Shown here: in pieces, positions 18,398 to 26,343 of the stretch
How the letters are laid out: each line of letters opens with the position of its first letter
Numbering within the stretch: the stretch's first letter is position 1
NCBI GenBank assembly: GCA_903847415.1
Contig: CAINDR010000040.1
Span: 1 to 34,158, forward strand
Length of the DNA: 34,158 nt
DNA from: Candidatus Falkowiibacteriota bacterium
GTDB taxonomy: Bacteria; Patescibacteriota; Patescibacteriia; Patescibacteriales; UBA12465
Direction: 5' to 3'
Notes under the pieces: generated by a model
Databases searched by the model: none
What the model was told of the DNA's origin: nothing
What the model saw: only the letters and a program-made list of their open reading frames with translations
Position numbers and translations under genes: made by a program

Positions 18398-18574
18398 TTA
18401 TTTTTCTTCCTTTTTTGAAGTTCTCAAGCAACTTGTGCAGACTTTTAGTTTCATCTCGCCAATGTTTTTGGTCTGAAGATTGATATTCTGTCTTTTGAGG
18501 GTTTTTACCTTGGAGTGGGAGCGAGTAGCGCCTTTTGTGGAGCCGCGTCCGCATAAATCACATTTCTTGGCCAT
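18398..18574 (-). CDS. rpmB: 50S ribosomal protein L28 (cysteine-containing form)
   Basis: MAKKCDLCGRGSTKGATRSHSKVKTLKRQNINLQ...LKVCTSCLRTSKKEEK; ATG at 18574. Confidence 0.93.
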   Translation of the reverse strand: MAKKCDLCGRGSTKGATRSHSKVKTLKRQNINLQTKNIGEMKLKVCTSCLRTSKKEEK

Positions 18575-18605
18575 ACAATGAAAATAATTATTTTTTACTA
18601 GGCTC

Positions 18606-18647
18606 ACTTTATCATGTTTTGAAAAAAGAATCAAGCTATGCTACAAT
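18606..18647. promoter_or_regulatory. Overlapping divergent promoters for rpmB (-) and the M50 protease (+)
   Basis: Plus: TTGAAA 18619-18624, 17 nt, TACAAT 18642-18647. Minus: TTGATT (18634-18629), 17 nt, TAAAGT (18611-18606). Confidence 0.65.
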
Positions 18648-18679
18648 GGCTCTAGAATTTTAGAATTTAAACATTACTT

Positions 18680-19282
18680 ATGGAAATTTTATTTCAAATT
18701 ATTATTTTAATTTTTTCAGCTATTCTTCATGAATACTCCCATGGGGCAATGGCTTACTCACTGGGTGACCCAACTGCCAAGAACGCTGGTCGTCTTACGC
18801 TTAATCCAATGGCACATCTTGATTGGTTCGGATCAGTGCTTTTACCAGCGGTGATGGTGATTAGCCAACTACCTTTTGTTTTTGGCTGGGCAAAACCAGT
18901 CCCTTATAATCCATATCTGCTCAGGGATCGTCGTTTTGGTGATGCTAAAGTGGCAATTGCTGGTCCAGCTGCCAACTTAGCCATCGCTGTGGCTCTCGGA
19001 TTAGTTATTCGTTTTATCCCTCTGTCGATTGCCTTTGTTAATTTATTAGAGATTGCAGTCATAATTAACATTGTTTTAGCTATTTTTAATCTTGTCCCTC
19101 TGCCACCTCTTGATGGTTCAAAGATTTTAGCTTCTTTTTTGAGCGAAAAATGGCGAACTAAATTTTTAAGCCTAGAGCGCTTTGGTTTTGTTTTGGTAAT
19201 TTTATTTGTAATGTTTGGCATTAGTATTATTTATCCTCTTGTTTTTGCTCTATTTCGCCTGATTACCGGCTCTAGTATCTAG
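18680..19282 (+). CDS. M50/site-2-protease-like membrane zinc metalloprotease
   Basis: HEYSH (HExxH) in first TM segment, GDPTAKNAGRLTLNPMAHLDWFGSVLLPA, NLVPLPPLDGSKIL second motif. Confidence 0.93.
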   Translation: MEILFQIIILIFSAILHEYSHGAMAYSLGDPTAKNAGRLTLNPMAHLDWFGSVLLPAVMVISQLPFVFGWAKPVPYNPYLLRDRRFGDAKVAIAGPAANLAIAVALGLVIRFIPLSIAFVNLLEIAVIINIVLAIFNLVPLPPLDGSKILASFLSEKWRTKFLSLERFGFVLVILFVMFGISIIYPLVFALFRLITGSSI

Positions 19283-19311
19283 TTGACTTTTTTTGTGTTA
19301 CGTGTTAAATT
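19283..19311 (+). promoter_or_regulatory. Candidate promoter of the following orphan
   Basis: TTGACT, 17-nt spacer, TAAATT; implies transcription start near 19318, i.e. after the track start at 19293. Confidence 0.6.
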
Positions 19312-19349
19312 ATTCTTGTTCTTTAAATAATCACCAAAAAAAAGAAAAA

Positions 19350-19877
19350 ATGGAAGCAATCAATGAGCAAAAAATCGCTAAAATCGCTGAAATCGAAGCG
19401 AGCACCTTAGAAATTAAATTTTTATATGGCTCACCATCCATCTCTTTTAGCCCTCAAATATTTTCTGGTTACATTGACCCCGATGTGCGAAACAATGATT
19501 TAAGTCAAAGTAGTATAATCACTGAAGCCAGTTCTGTTTTTTTTCGGGTTGTCAATCGGGCTCGTTTCTTAGAAGCATTTGCTGAAATTAAAACATCTTG
19601 GGAGGGTAAATGTTTAACAGAGGCGCAAATTGTGGAATTAGCACAAAGTTTACCCAAGGTCATTAAAGACCAAAAGAGCGCTCTTGTTACTTTTCTTTGT
19701 AAAAAAAATATTTTTTTACCAATTGAAGATCAGGCGCCCTGGAAAAATGTTTCAGTGATTGCCATTGATTTTAATTCTCCCGGAAACCCTGTCTATTCTT
19801 GGAGGCTTAATTATCTCGAGCGAATTACTAAATTTATTATAGTATGTCCGACATTTCCGGGCTATTATAACTTTTAA
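19350..19877 (+). CDS. Hypothetical protein
   Basis: ORF with ATG at 19350 (MEAINEQKIAKIAEIEAST...); own promoter and terminator; no recognised motif. Confidence 0.7.
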   Translation: MEAINEQKIAKIAEIEASTLEIKFLYGSPSISFSPQIFSGYIDPDVRNNDLSQSSIITEASSVFFRVVNRARFLEAFAEIKTSWEGKCLTEAQIVELAQSLPKVIKDQKSALVTFLCKKNIFLPIEDQAPWKNVSVIAIDFNSPGNPVYSWRLNYLERITKFIIVCPTFPGYYNF

Positions 19878-19886
19878 TTATCTTCT

Positions 19887-19920
19887 CACCTCAACGTTTC
19901 ATGCGTTGGGGTGTTTTTTA
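19887..19920 (+). terminator. Rho-independent terminator
   Basis: CACCTCAACG-tttcatg-CGTTGGGGTG (10 bp, one wobble) then TTTTTT. Confidence 0.9.
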
Positions 19921-19933
19921 AACAATTTAAGCC

Positions 19934-19962
19934 TTGACTTCTTTTTTCTATTTTGTTAAAGT
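19934..19962 (+). promoter_or_regulatory. Candidate promoter of the str operon
   Basis: TTGACT, 17-nt spacer, TAAAGT. Confidence 0.65.
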
Positions 19963-20075
19963 AACAACAAAGAATAAAAAATATCCTTGAAATCAGGGGA
20001 TTATTTTAAGATTAAATTATGAAAACGAATTTTTTTGAAAGTTCGTAATTTGTAGTTTGCTATCGTAATTTATTT

Positions 20076-20522
20076 ATGCCAACAATCAATCAGCTGGTCA
20101 GAAAAGGCCGCACTCCGAAAACTGGGCGAAAAAAATCACTGGCACTTCATGTCAGCCTTGATTCTTTGCATCGCAAGAAAAAAGACGTGGCCAAAGGAGC
20201 TCCTTTTAAACAGGGGGTTTGCCTAAAGGTAACAACTACTACTCCAAAAAAACCAAACTCCGCTCTTCGAAAGATTGCTAGGGTTCGTTTGTCTAATGGA
20301 ATGGAAGTTACTGCTTATATCCCAGGAATGGGCCACAACTTGCAGGAACACTCAATCGTTTTAATCAAGGGTGGAAAAACCAAGGATCTTCCAGGTGTTC
20401 GCTACAAGATTGTTCGTGGTGTTTTTGATGCTTCCGGTGTTGAAGCTCGTCGCCAAGGACGAAGTTGCTATGGTGCAAAACGTCCAAAAGCAGGCGCCGC
20501 TGTTGCTGCTAAGAAAAAATAA
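20076..20522 (+). CDS. rpsL: 30S ribosomal protein S12
   Basis: [12 protein letters not shown]...[46 protein letters not shown]. Confidence 0.97.
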   Translation: MPTINQLVRKGRTPKTGRKKSLALHVSLDSLHRKKKDVAKGAPFKQGVCLKVTTTTPKKPNSALRKIARVRLSNGMEVTAYIPGMGHNLQEHSIVLIKGGKTKDLPGVRYKIVRGVFDASGVEARRQGRSCYGAKRPKAGAAVAAKKK

Positions 20523-20596
20523 AATTTAGTTTAATTTAGAATTTCTATAATTTAGCCGTGGATTATGAAATAGCTGATAATCTATAGCACACATTT

Positions 20597-21064
20597 ATGA
20601 GAGGTAAACAAGCTCCAAAAAGAGATATCGAAGGTGACGCAAAATACAACGACAAAACAATTGCCAAGTTTATTAACTATGTTATGGAACGTGGCAAAAA
20701 AAGTGTTGCTGAAGCAATCGTTTATGATGCTTTTGAAATCATCAAACAAAAAACCAAACAGGATCCTCGCCATATTTTTAATAAGGCAGTGAAAAAAGTA
20801 TCCCCCTTGGTTGAAGTGCGTGGCAAACGTGTTGGTGGTGCAAACTATCAAGTTCCATTTCAAGTTCGTGGCGAACGTCGTTATTTTTTGGGTTGCAATT
20901 GGGTAATTAATGCTGCTTTGTCTCGCAAAGGCGCTGCAATGGCTGAAAAATTAGCTACCGAAATTCTTGATGCTAGCAATGGCGAAGGGGCAGCAGTTAG
21001 AAAACGTGAAGCAGTGCACAAGATGGCTGAGTCCAACAAAGCTTTTGCTCATTTTTCTAGATAA
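20597..21064 (+). CDS. rpsG: 30S ribosomal protein S7
   Basis: MRGKQAPKRDIEGDAKYNDKTIAKFINYVMERGKK...VRGKRVGGANYQVPFQV...KREAVHKMAESNKAFAHFSR. Confidence 0.97.
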   Translation: MRGKQAPKRDIEGDAKYNDKTIAKFINYVMERGKKSVAEAIVYDAFEIIKQKTKQDPRHIFNKAVKKVSPLVEVRGKRVGGANYQVPFQVRGERRYFLGCNWVINAALSRKGAAMAEKLATEILDASNGEGAAVRKREAVHKMAESNKAFAHFSR

Positions 21065-21180
21065 ACTTCTATTTTTGGCGAACTTCGTCGTCGAAATTTG
21101 TTCATGATCGCTCACCGTACGCTTAGTACGGCTCGCTCCGCTCACAATTTCTTCCTAGAATTTCCTCCAAAAATATAAGT
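21065..21180. repeat. 116-nt imperfect palindrome (possible MITE/REP-like element) in rpsG-fusA spacer
   Basis: Ends ACTTCTATTTTTGG / CCAAAAATATAAGT (13/14 complementary), inner complementary GAAATTTG/CAATTTC, centre CCGTAC-GCTTA-GTACGG (21115-21131). Confidence 0.6.
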
Positions 21181-21189
21181 TTTCATCTT

Positions 21190-21285
21190 TGGTCGAAGAT
21201 TTTATTCTTCATCCAAAAATGCAACCCTTATTTATCAGGACGGTTACATTTTCACCTCAACATAAAACCCTAATTTTTAGGTTCT
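21190..21285 (+). promoter_or_regulatory. Hairpin-rich fusA leader
   Basis: TTGG..GAAG-attttatt-CTTC..CCAA (about 21190-21217); ATGCAACC..GGTTACAT; AACCCTAA-ttt-TTAGGTT; successive dyads before fusA. Confidence 0.35.
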
Positions 21286-21322
21286 CATTTTTCTCAATAA
21301 TTTATTTTATTAATATATATTT

Positions 21323-23404
21323 ATGCCTCGAGATTATTCTTTAGACAAGATCAGAAATATCGGTATCATGGCTCACATTGATGCTGGAAAAACTACTTTC
21401 ACTGAACGTGTTTTATTTTACACTGGTAAAAAACACAAAATTGGTGAAGTTCATGAAGGCGCTGCTGAAATGGACTGGATGGAACAAGAAAAAGAGCGTG
21501 GCATCACAATTACCTCTGCCGCGACTACTTGTTTCTGGAAAGGAAATAAAATTAATATTATTGATACCCCTGGACACGTGGACTTTACTGTTGAAGTAGA
21601 GCGTTCTTTGCGTGTTTTGGATGGTGCTGTGGCTGTTTTTGATGGCCAAGCTGGTGTTGAACCACAATCAGAAACTGTTTGGCGCCAAGCAGACAAATAT
21701 CACGTTCCACGTCTTTGTTTCGTGAACAAAATGGATAAAATGGGTGCCGATTTCTACATGAGTTTAGCATCTATTCGTGATCGTTTGAGCCCAAAAGCAG
21801 TAGCTGCTCAATTGCCAATTGGCGCTGAGGATCGTCTTTTGGGTGTTGTAGATTTATTAGATCAAAAGGCTTACGAGTTTAAAGGGCAAAATGGTGAGAA
21901 TATTATTGAAATTCCAATCCCTGAAGATTTAAAAGCTAATGTTGAAAAATATCGCGCTGAATTGGTGGAAAAGGCAGTAGAATGCGACGAGGAGTTAATG
22001 GAAAAATATTTAAACGGTGAAGAAATTAGTGTTGTAGAATTAAAAAAAGCAATGCACAAGGGAGTAATTGGTAATCATATTTATCCAGTTTTCTGTGGGA
22101 CTGCTTTGCAAAATATTGGTGTTCAGTTGATGCTTGATGCGGTTAATGATTATTTGCCATCACCACTTGAAACTCCAGAAATTGAAGGTATTGACGTTGA
22201 TGATCCAGAAAAAACCTATAAAGTTTTAGCAGACGATAGTCAACCTTTTGCCGGACTTGCTTTCAAAATTGCTACTGATCCTTTTGTTGGAAAACTTTGT
22301 TTCGTTCGGGTCTATAGTGGAGTATTAGCCGCTGGCTCTTATATTGTGAATTCCAAGACTGGAAATAAAGAGCGAGTTGGCCGCTTGGTTCGCATGCATG
22401 CTAATCATCGCGAAGAAGTTAAAGAAGTTTATGCTGGTGATATTGCCGCCGTTATTGGTTTGAAAAACACAACCACTGGTAACACTTTGTGTGATGAATC
22501 TCGCCAAATGTTTTTAGAAAATATTATTTTCCCAGAACCTGTAATCAAGATTGCTGTTGAACCAAAGACTAAAGTTGATCAAGAAAAAATGGGAGTTGCT
22601 CTTCAACGTTTAGCTGAAGAAGATCCAACCTTCCGAGTTGAAACTGATGAGGAAACCAATCAAGTTTTAATTTCTGGAATGGGTGAACTTCACCTTGATA
22701 TTATCGTTGATCGTATGAAGCGTGAATTTGGTGTTGAAGCTAACGTCGGTAATCCTCAGGTTTCTTATCGTGAAACAATCACTAAAATTGCTGAAGCTGA
22801 ACATAAATATATTAAACAATCTGGTGGAAAAGGTCAGTATGGTCATTGTTCGTTGAGAGTTGAGCCACAGGAGACTGGCAAGGGATATGAATTTGTTGAC
22901 GAGGTAAAAGGTGGGGTTATTCCAAAAGAATATATTCCAGCGATTGAAAAGGGTGTTCGTGAGGCTCTTCAGAGTGGTGTTGTTGCCGGTTATCCAATTG
23001 TTGACGTGAAGGTTGCTGTTTATTACGGTTCTTATCATGAAGTTGATTCTTCCGAACTCGCTTTTAAAATGGCCGGAATCTTTGCTTTCAAAGATGCTTG
23101 TCAAAAGGCAGGGGCAGTTTTACTAGAACCAATGATGAAAGTTGAAGTGTCCACTCCGGAAGATTATATGGGAAATATTATTGGTGATCTAAACTCCAAG
23201 AGAGGTCAGATTGAAGAAATGAATGATCGTCCAAATAAGATTAAGTTGATTCACGCCAAAGTTCCGTTAGCAGAAATGTTTGGTTATGCAACCTCATTAC
23301 GATCGATGTCTCAGGGACGAGCTAACTATTCGATGGAATTTTCTCATTATAGCGAAGTGCCAAGAAATATTTTGGAAACTATCAAAACTAAGAGTTCAAG
23401 ATAA
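21323..23404 (+). CDS. fusA: Elongation factor G
   Basis: [58 protein letters not shown]; 693 aa. Confidence 0.98.
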   Translation: MPRDYSLDKIRNIGIMAHIDAGKTTFTERVLFYTGKKHKIGEVHEGAAEMDWMEQEKERGITITSAATTCFWKGNKINIIDTPGHVDFTVEVERSLRVLDGAVAVFDGQAGVEPQSETVWRQADKYHVPRLCFVNKMDKMGADFYMSLASIRDRLSPKAVAAQLPIGAEDRLLGVVDLLDQKAYEFKGQNGENIIEIPIPEDLKANVEKYRAELVEKAVECDEELMEKYLNGEEISVVELKKAMHKGVIGNHIYPVFCGTALQNIGVQLMLDAVNDYLPSPLETPEIEGIDVDDPEKTYKVLADDSQPFAGLAFKIATDPFVGKLCFVRVYSGVLAAGSYIVNSKTGNKERVGRLVRMHANHREEVKEVYAGDIAAVIGLKNTTTGNTLCDESRQMFLENIIFPEPVIKIAVEPKTKVDQEKMGVALQRLAEEDPTFRVETDEETNQVLISGMGELHLDIIVDRMKREFGVEANVGNPQVSYRETITKIAEAEHKYIKQSGGKGQYGHCSLRVEPQETGKGYEFVDEVKGGVIPKEYIPAIEKGVREALQSGVVAGYPIVDVKVAVYYGSYHEVDSSELAFKMAGIFAFKDACQKAGAVLLEPMMKVEVSTPEDYMGNIIGDLNSKRGQIEEMNDRPNKIKLIHAKVPLAEMFGYATSLRSMSQGRANYSMEFSHYSEVPRNILETIKTKSSR

Positions 23405-23406
23405 TT

Positions 23407-24039
23407 ATGCATAATTTTGAACAGCTAAGTGGTTTAGATAAAAAGACAGAAGATTTTTTTGGTTTAGCTGGAGAGAGAATTTTGAGTGAAGAACAGAAGA
23501 AAAAATTGCCAGCCCTTTTGGAGTTTGCAGAAGAATTTGGCAATAAAATTAAAATTGAAAAACCAGGAATTCAGTTAAAAGATTTTCAATCAGAAACAGA
23601 GGCAGAGGAGTTGTTGCAAGAGTTTATTGGAAATCCGATGTTGAGTGATTCTTTTGATCAAGATAATTCTAGTCGACGCGAATGGGAAAAAGAATGTCTT
23701 TTTCTTCAAGATCAATCATTAATTGATATTTATCAAAAAAATAAATTAGCCAAATCTCGTAGTCAGAATATTGTTGCCAACTTTTTATTACTGTATGAAG
23801 GTGAAAAAGACGTTTCCGAAGATTTATCTGAAAGCATTAGTGCTATTATTGATAATCTTGAAGACTATAAAAATTCAGAGGAGTATTCAAATGCGAGTTT
23901 TGAAGAGAAATGGAAAACGATTGATCCATATGATCAATTGACAACAGGGGGAAAGATGGAATTTATGGAAAGATACGAACAAGCAGCCTTAAAAATCCTA
24001 TCCCTCATTAAGCAAGAGCGTTTTCAGTCCAAGGAGTAA
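23407..24039 (+). CDS. Hypothetical protein between fusA and tuf
   Basis: 210 aa soluble acidic helical protein starting 2 nt after the fusA stop; no recognised motif. Confidence 0.78.
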   Translation: MHNFEQLSGLDKKTEDFFGLAGERILSEEQKKKLPALLEFAEEFGNKIKIEKPGIQLKDFQSETEAEELLQEFIGNPMLSDSFDQDNSSRREWEKECLFLQDQSLIDIYQKNKLAKSRSQNIVANFLLLYEGEKDVSEDLSESISAIIDNLEDYKNSEEYSNASFEEKWKTIDPYDQLTTGGKMEFMERYEQAALKILSLIKQERFQSKE

Positions 24040-24051
24040 GTAAATAAATAT

Positions 24052-24426
24052 ATGGACGAGAATTTTCAGCGGATTATCCGCTTAATCAAAAAAACTGGCG
24101 ATAAAATGATTTTTTTTGACAGCCAGCAACCAGAAAATTCTTTTGTGATGTTTCCGCTAGAAGTTTACGAAAGGGAAGTGGATGCCGATAGTCAGATTAA
24201 CAAAGTTCCAGCCCTACCACTAGATTTGACAGAAGGAGGTTTAGCTGATAAAATAAACTCTGATTTAGTTGCTTGGAAAAATGAGATAAATCCAGAATTT
24301 TTAGCCGAAGAAGTTCAAATTGGTGGCCAGTACTTTGTTCAGGGGCCTCAAAAAACAACGGAAAAGATTAAAAATTGGCAGATTCCAGAACCAATCAAGC
24401 ACGCAGCAGAGGAAGTTGTTGAATAA
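24052..24426 (+). CDS. Small hypothetical protein between fusA and tuf
   Basis: 124 aa; MDENFQRIIRLIKKTGDKMIFFDSQQPENSFVMFPLEVYE; ATG 12 nt after previous stop. Confidence 0.78.
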   Translation: MDENFQRIIRLIKKTGDKMIFFDSQQPENSFVMFPLEVYEREVDADSQINKVPALPLDLTEGGLADKINSDLVAWKNEINPEFLAEEVQIGGQYFVQGPQKTTEKIKNWQIPEPIKHAAEEVVE

Positions 24427-24457
24427 AAGTTTGAAAAATTTATAAATAATTAATAAC

Positions 24458-24507
24458 TACGACTGGTTTCCCAAGTGGAAAGAAACCTCATTAAATTGAG
24501 GGTCGTA
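24458..24507 (+). ncRNA. Candidate three-way-junction RNA in tuf 5' leader
   Basis: Outer stem TACGAC (24458-24463)/GTCGTA (24502-24507); inner GGTTTC (24465)/GAAACC (24487) or TTTCC/GGAAA; inner CCTCA-ttaaat-TGAGG (24486-24501). Confidence 0.5.
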
Positions 24508-24518
24508 AAAATAAACAA

Positions 24519-25706
24519 ATGGCAGAAAAATTTGACCGTTCGAAACCTCACGTTAACATTGGTACTATTGGCCACGTTGACCACGGGAAAACAACCTTGA
24601 CCGCCGCTATGTTGGCAGTTTTTGGTGCTAATGGAATGAGCGCTTCGAAAAAAGGCGTTAACGAAATTGACTCCGCTCCAGAAGAAAAAGCTCGTGGTAT
24701 TACCATTGCTACTGCTCACGTTGAGTATGAATCAGCAACTCGCCACTATGCTCACGTTGATTGTCCAGGACACGCTGACTATGTTAAAAACATGATCACC
24801 GGTGCTGCTCAAATGGATGGTGCTATTTTGGTAGTTTCCGCAACTGACGGCCCTATGCCTCAGACTCGCGAACACATCTTACTTGCTAAACAAGTTGGTG
24901 TTCCTTATATCGTTGTTTTCTTAAACAAATGCGATATGGTTGAGGATGTTGAGTTGATCGACCTTGTTGAAGAAGAAGTTCGTGATCTTTTAAAGAAATG
25001 GGATTTCCCAGGTGATACAACTCCAATTATTCGTGGTAGCGCTTTGAAGGCTTTGGAAAATCCAACTGGCCCAGACGCTGAACCAGTGATGAAGTTGATG
25101 GAAGCTATTGATTCCTATATCCCAACTCCAGCTCGTGATGTTGATCATCCTTTCTTGATGCCAGTTGAAGATATCTTCTCAATTGAAGGTCGTGGAACAG
25201 TAGTTACTGGTAGAATTGAACGCGGTATCATTAAAGTTGGTGAAGAAGTTGAAATCGTTGGTTTGATGGATACTAAAAAGACCACAGTTACTGGTGTTGA
25301 AATGTTTAACAAGCAGTTAGATCAAGGTCAAGCTGGTGATAACGCTGGTTTACTTCTTCGCGGTACTAAGAAAAATGAAATTGAACGCGGACAAGTTCTT
25401 TGTAAACCAGGTTCAATCACTCCTCATTCTGAGTTTGAAGCTGAAGTTTACATTTTGGGTAAAGATGAAGGTGGTCGTCACAAACCTTTCTTTAAGGGTT
25501 ATAAACCACAATTCTATATCCGTACTACCGATGTTACTGGTGAAATCGAATTGCCAGCAGGTGTCGAAATGGTAATGCCAGGAGATACTGCTAATTTGAA
25601 GATCAAATTGATCTCCCCAGTTGCTCTAGAAGAGAAACAGAGATTTGCTATTCGTGAAGGTGGTCGCACTGTCGGCGCCGGCGTGGTAACAAAAATTCAA
25701 AAATAA
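24519..25706 (+). CDS. tuf: Elongation factor Tu
   Basis: [65 protein letters not shown]; 395 aa. Confidence 0.99.
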   Translation: MAEKFDRSKPHVNIGTIGHVDHGKTTLTAAMLAVFGANGMSASKKGVNEIDSAPEEKARGITIATAHVEYESATRHYAHVDCPGHADYVKNMITGAAQMDGAILVVSATDGPMPQTREHILLAKQVGVPYIVVFLNKCDMVEDVELIDLVEEEVRDLLKKWDFPGDTTPIIRGSALKALENPTGPDAEPVMKLMEAIDSYIPTPARDVDHPFLMPVEDIFSIEGRGTVVTGRIERGIIKVGEEVEIVGLMDTKKTTVTGVEMFNKQLDQGQAGDNAGLLLRGTKKNEIERGQVLCKPGSITPHSEFEAEVYILGKDEGGRHKPFFKGYKPQFYIRTTDVTGEIELPAGVEMVMPGDTANLKIKLISPVALEEKQRFAIREGGRTVGAGVVTKIQK

Positions 25707-25713
25707 ACACTTG

Positions 25714-25758
25714 AGCCCGCTTTGTGTAAAAGCATAAGGCGGGCTAGTTGTGTTTGTT
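25714..25758 (+). terminator. Terminator-like hairpin after tuf
   Basis: AGCCCGC (25714-25720) / GCGGGCT (25739-25745), then T-rich. Confidence 0.65.
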
Positions 25759-25795
25759 TTAAATAAAAATATTTATAAACTAGTTCATTATTTCT

Positions 25796-26131
25796 ATGCC
25801 AGAGAAAAAAGAAGACAAAGATTTTAAACAGAGAATCAGAATCAAAATCAAAGCTTTTGATCACAAAATTATTGATCAATCTACCAAGACCATTGTAGAT
25901 ACAATCGAAAGAAGTGATGCTCAATTTTTTGGTCCAATTCCATTGCCAACCGAAAAAAGAAAGTATACTGTTAATCGCTCAACTTTTGTCCATAAAGACT
26001 CTCGTGATCAATTTGAAATGCGTGTTCATAAGAGGATTATTGACATCGTTGACCCATCCGCAAAGACCATCGAAGACTTAACAAATTTAAATCTTCCAGC
26101 AGGGGTTGACTTGGAGATTAAAATGCAGTAA
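25796..26131 (+). CDS. rpsJ: 30S ribosomal protein S10
   Basis: [71 protein letters not shown]. Confidence 0.97.
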   Translation: MPEKKEDKDFKQRIRIKIKAFDHKIIDQSTKTIVDTIERSDAQFFGPIPLPTEKRKYTVNRSTFVHKDSRDQFEMRVHKRIIDIVDPSAKTIEDLTNLNLPAGVDLEIKMQ

Positions 26132-26134
26132 AAT
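26106..26134 (+). promoter_or_regulatory. Candidate promoter inside 3' end of rpsJ
   Basis: TTGACT (26106-26111), 17-nt spacer, TAAAAT (26129-26134); the -10 overlaps the rpsJ TAA stop. Confidence 0.6.
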
Positions 26135-26149
26135 AGTATTGTTAGATTA

Positions 26150-26338
26150 AAATTTTTAAGCGTCCGAAAATGACTCGCATAACTCCCCTAATATTACAGG
26201 AGAAAGTGTGCAAGTAGAATTCGTTTACGCAATCGGAGGTAAAACCGCCAAACAATAAGAACTAAAAATTAAAGTATTCTGGTTAGTATTCATCTTTTTG
26301 ATTTTTGTTTTTAAGGCTGGTTTCCGACCAGTTTTTTA
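26150..26338 (+). promoter_or_regulatory. Candidate structured leader/attenuator upstream of rplC
   Basis: 212-nt rpsJ-rplC gap; hairpins CTCC..GGAG, TGC(AA)GTA..TACGCA, GGAGGT-aaa-ACCGCC; terminator-like CTGGT-ttccg-ACCAG-TTTTTT (26317-26337) just before ATG 26344. Confidence 0.5.
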
Positions 26339-26343
26339 TTTAT

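Noticed and set aside
17944-18483. 179-aa plus-strand ORF
   Set aside because: Antisense to both the 17274 orphan and rpmB; Ser/Phe/Leu-rich; the minus-strand genes have promoters and rpmB is certain.
18321-18554. 77-aa minus-strand ORF
   Set aside because: Alternative frame of rpmB; spans the rpmB terminator hairpin.
18904-19221. 105-aa minus-strand ORF
   Set aside because: Antisense to the M50 protease gene.
22667-23104. 145-aa minus-strand ORF
   Set aside because: Entirely antisense to fusA; composition typical of a shadow frame.
26150-26340. RNase P RNA, T-box or known riboswitch in the rpsJ-rplC spacer
   Set aside because: 'ACCGCC' alone resembles RNase P/T-box fragments, but other invariant elements are missing.
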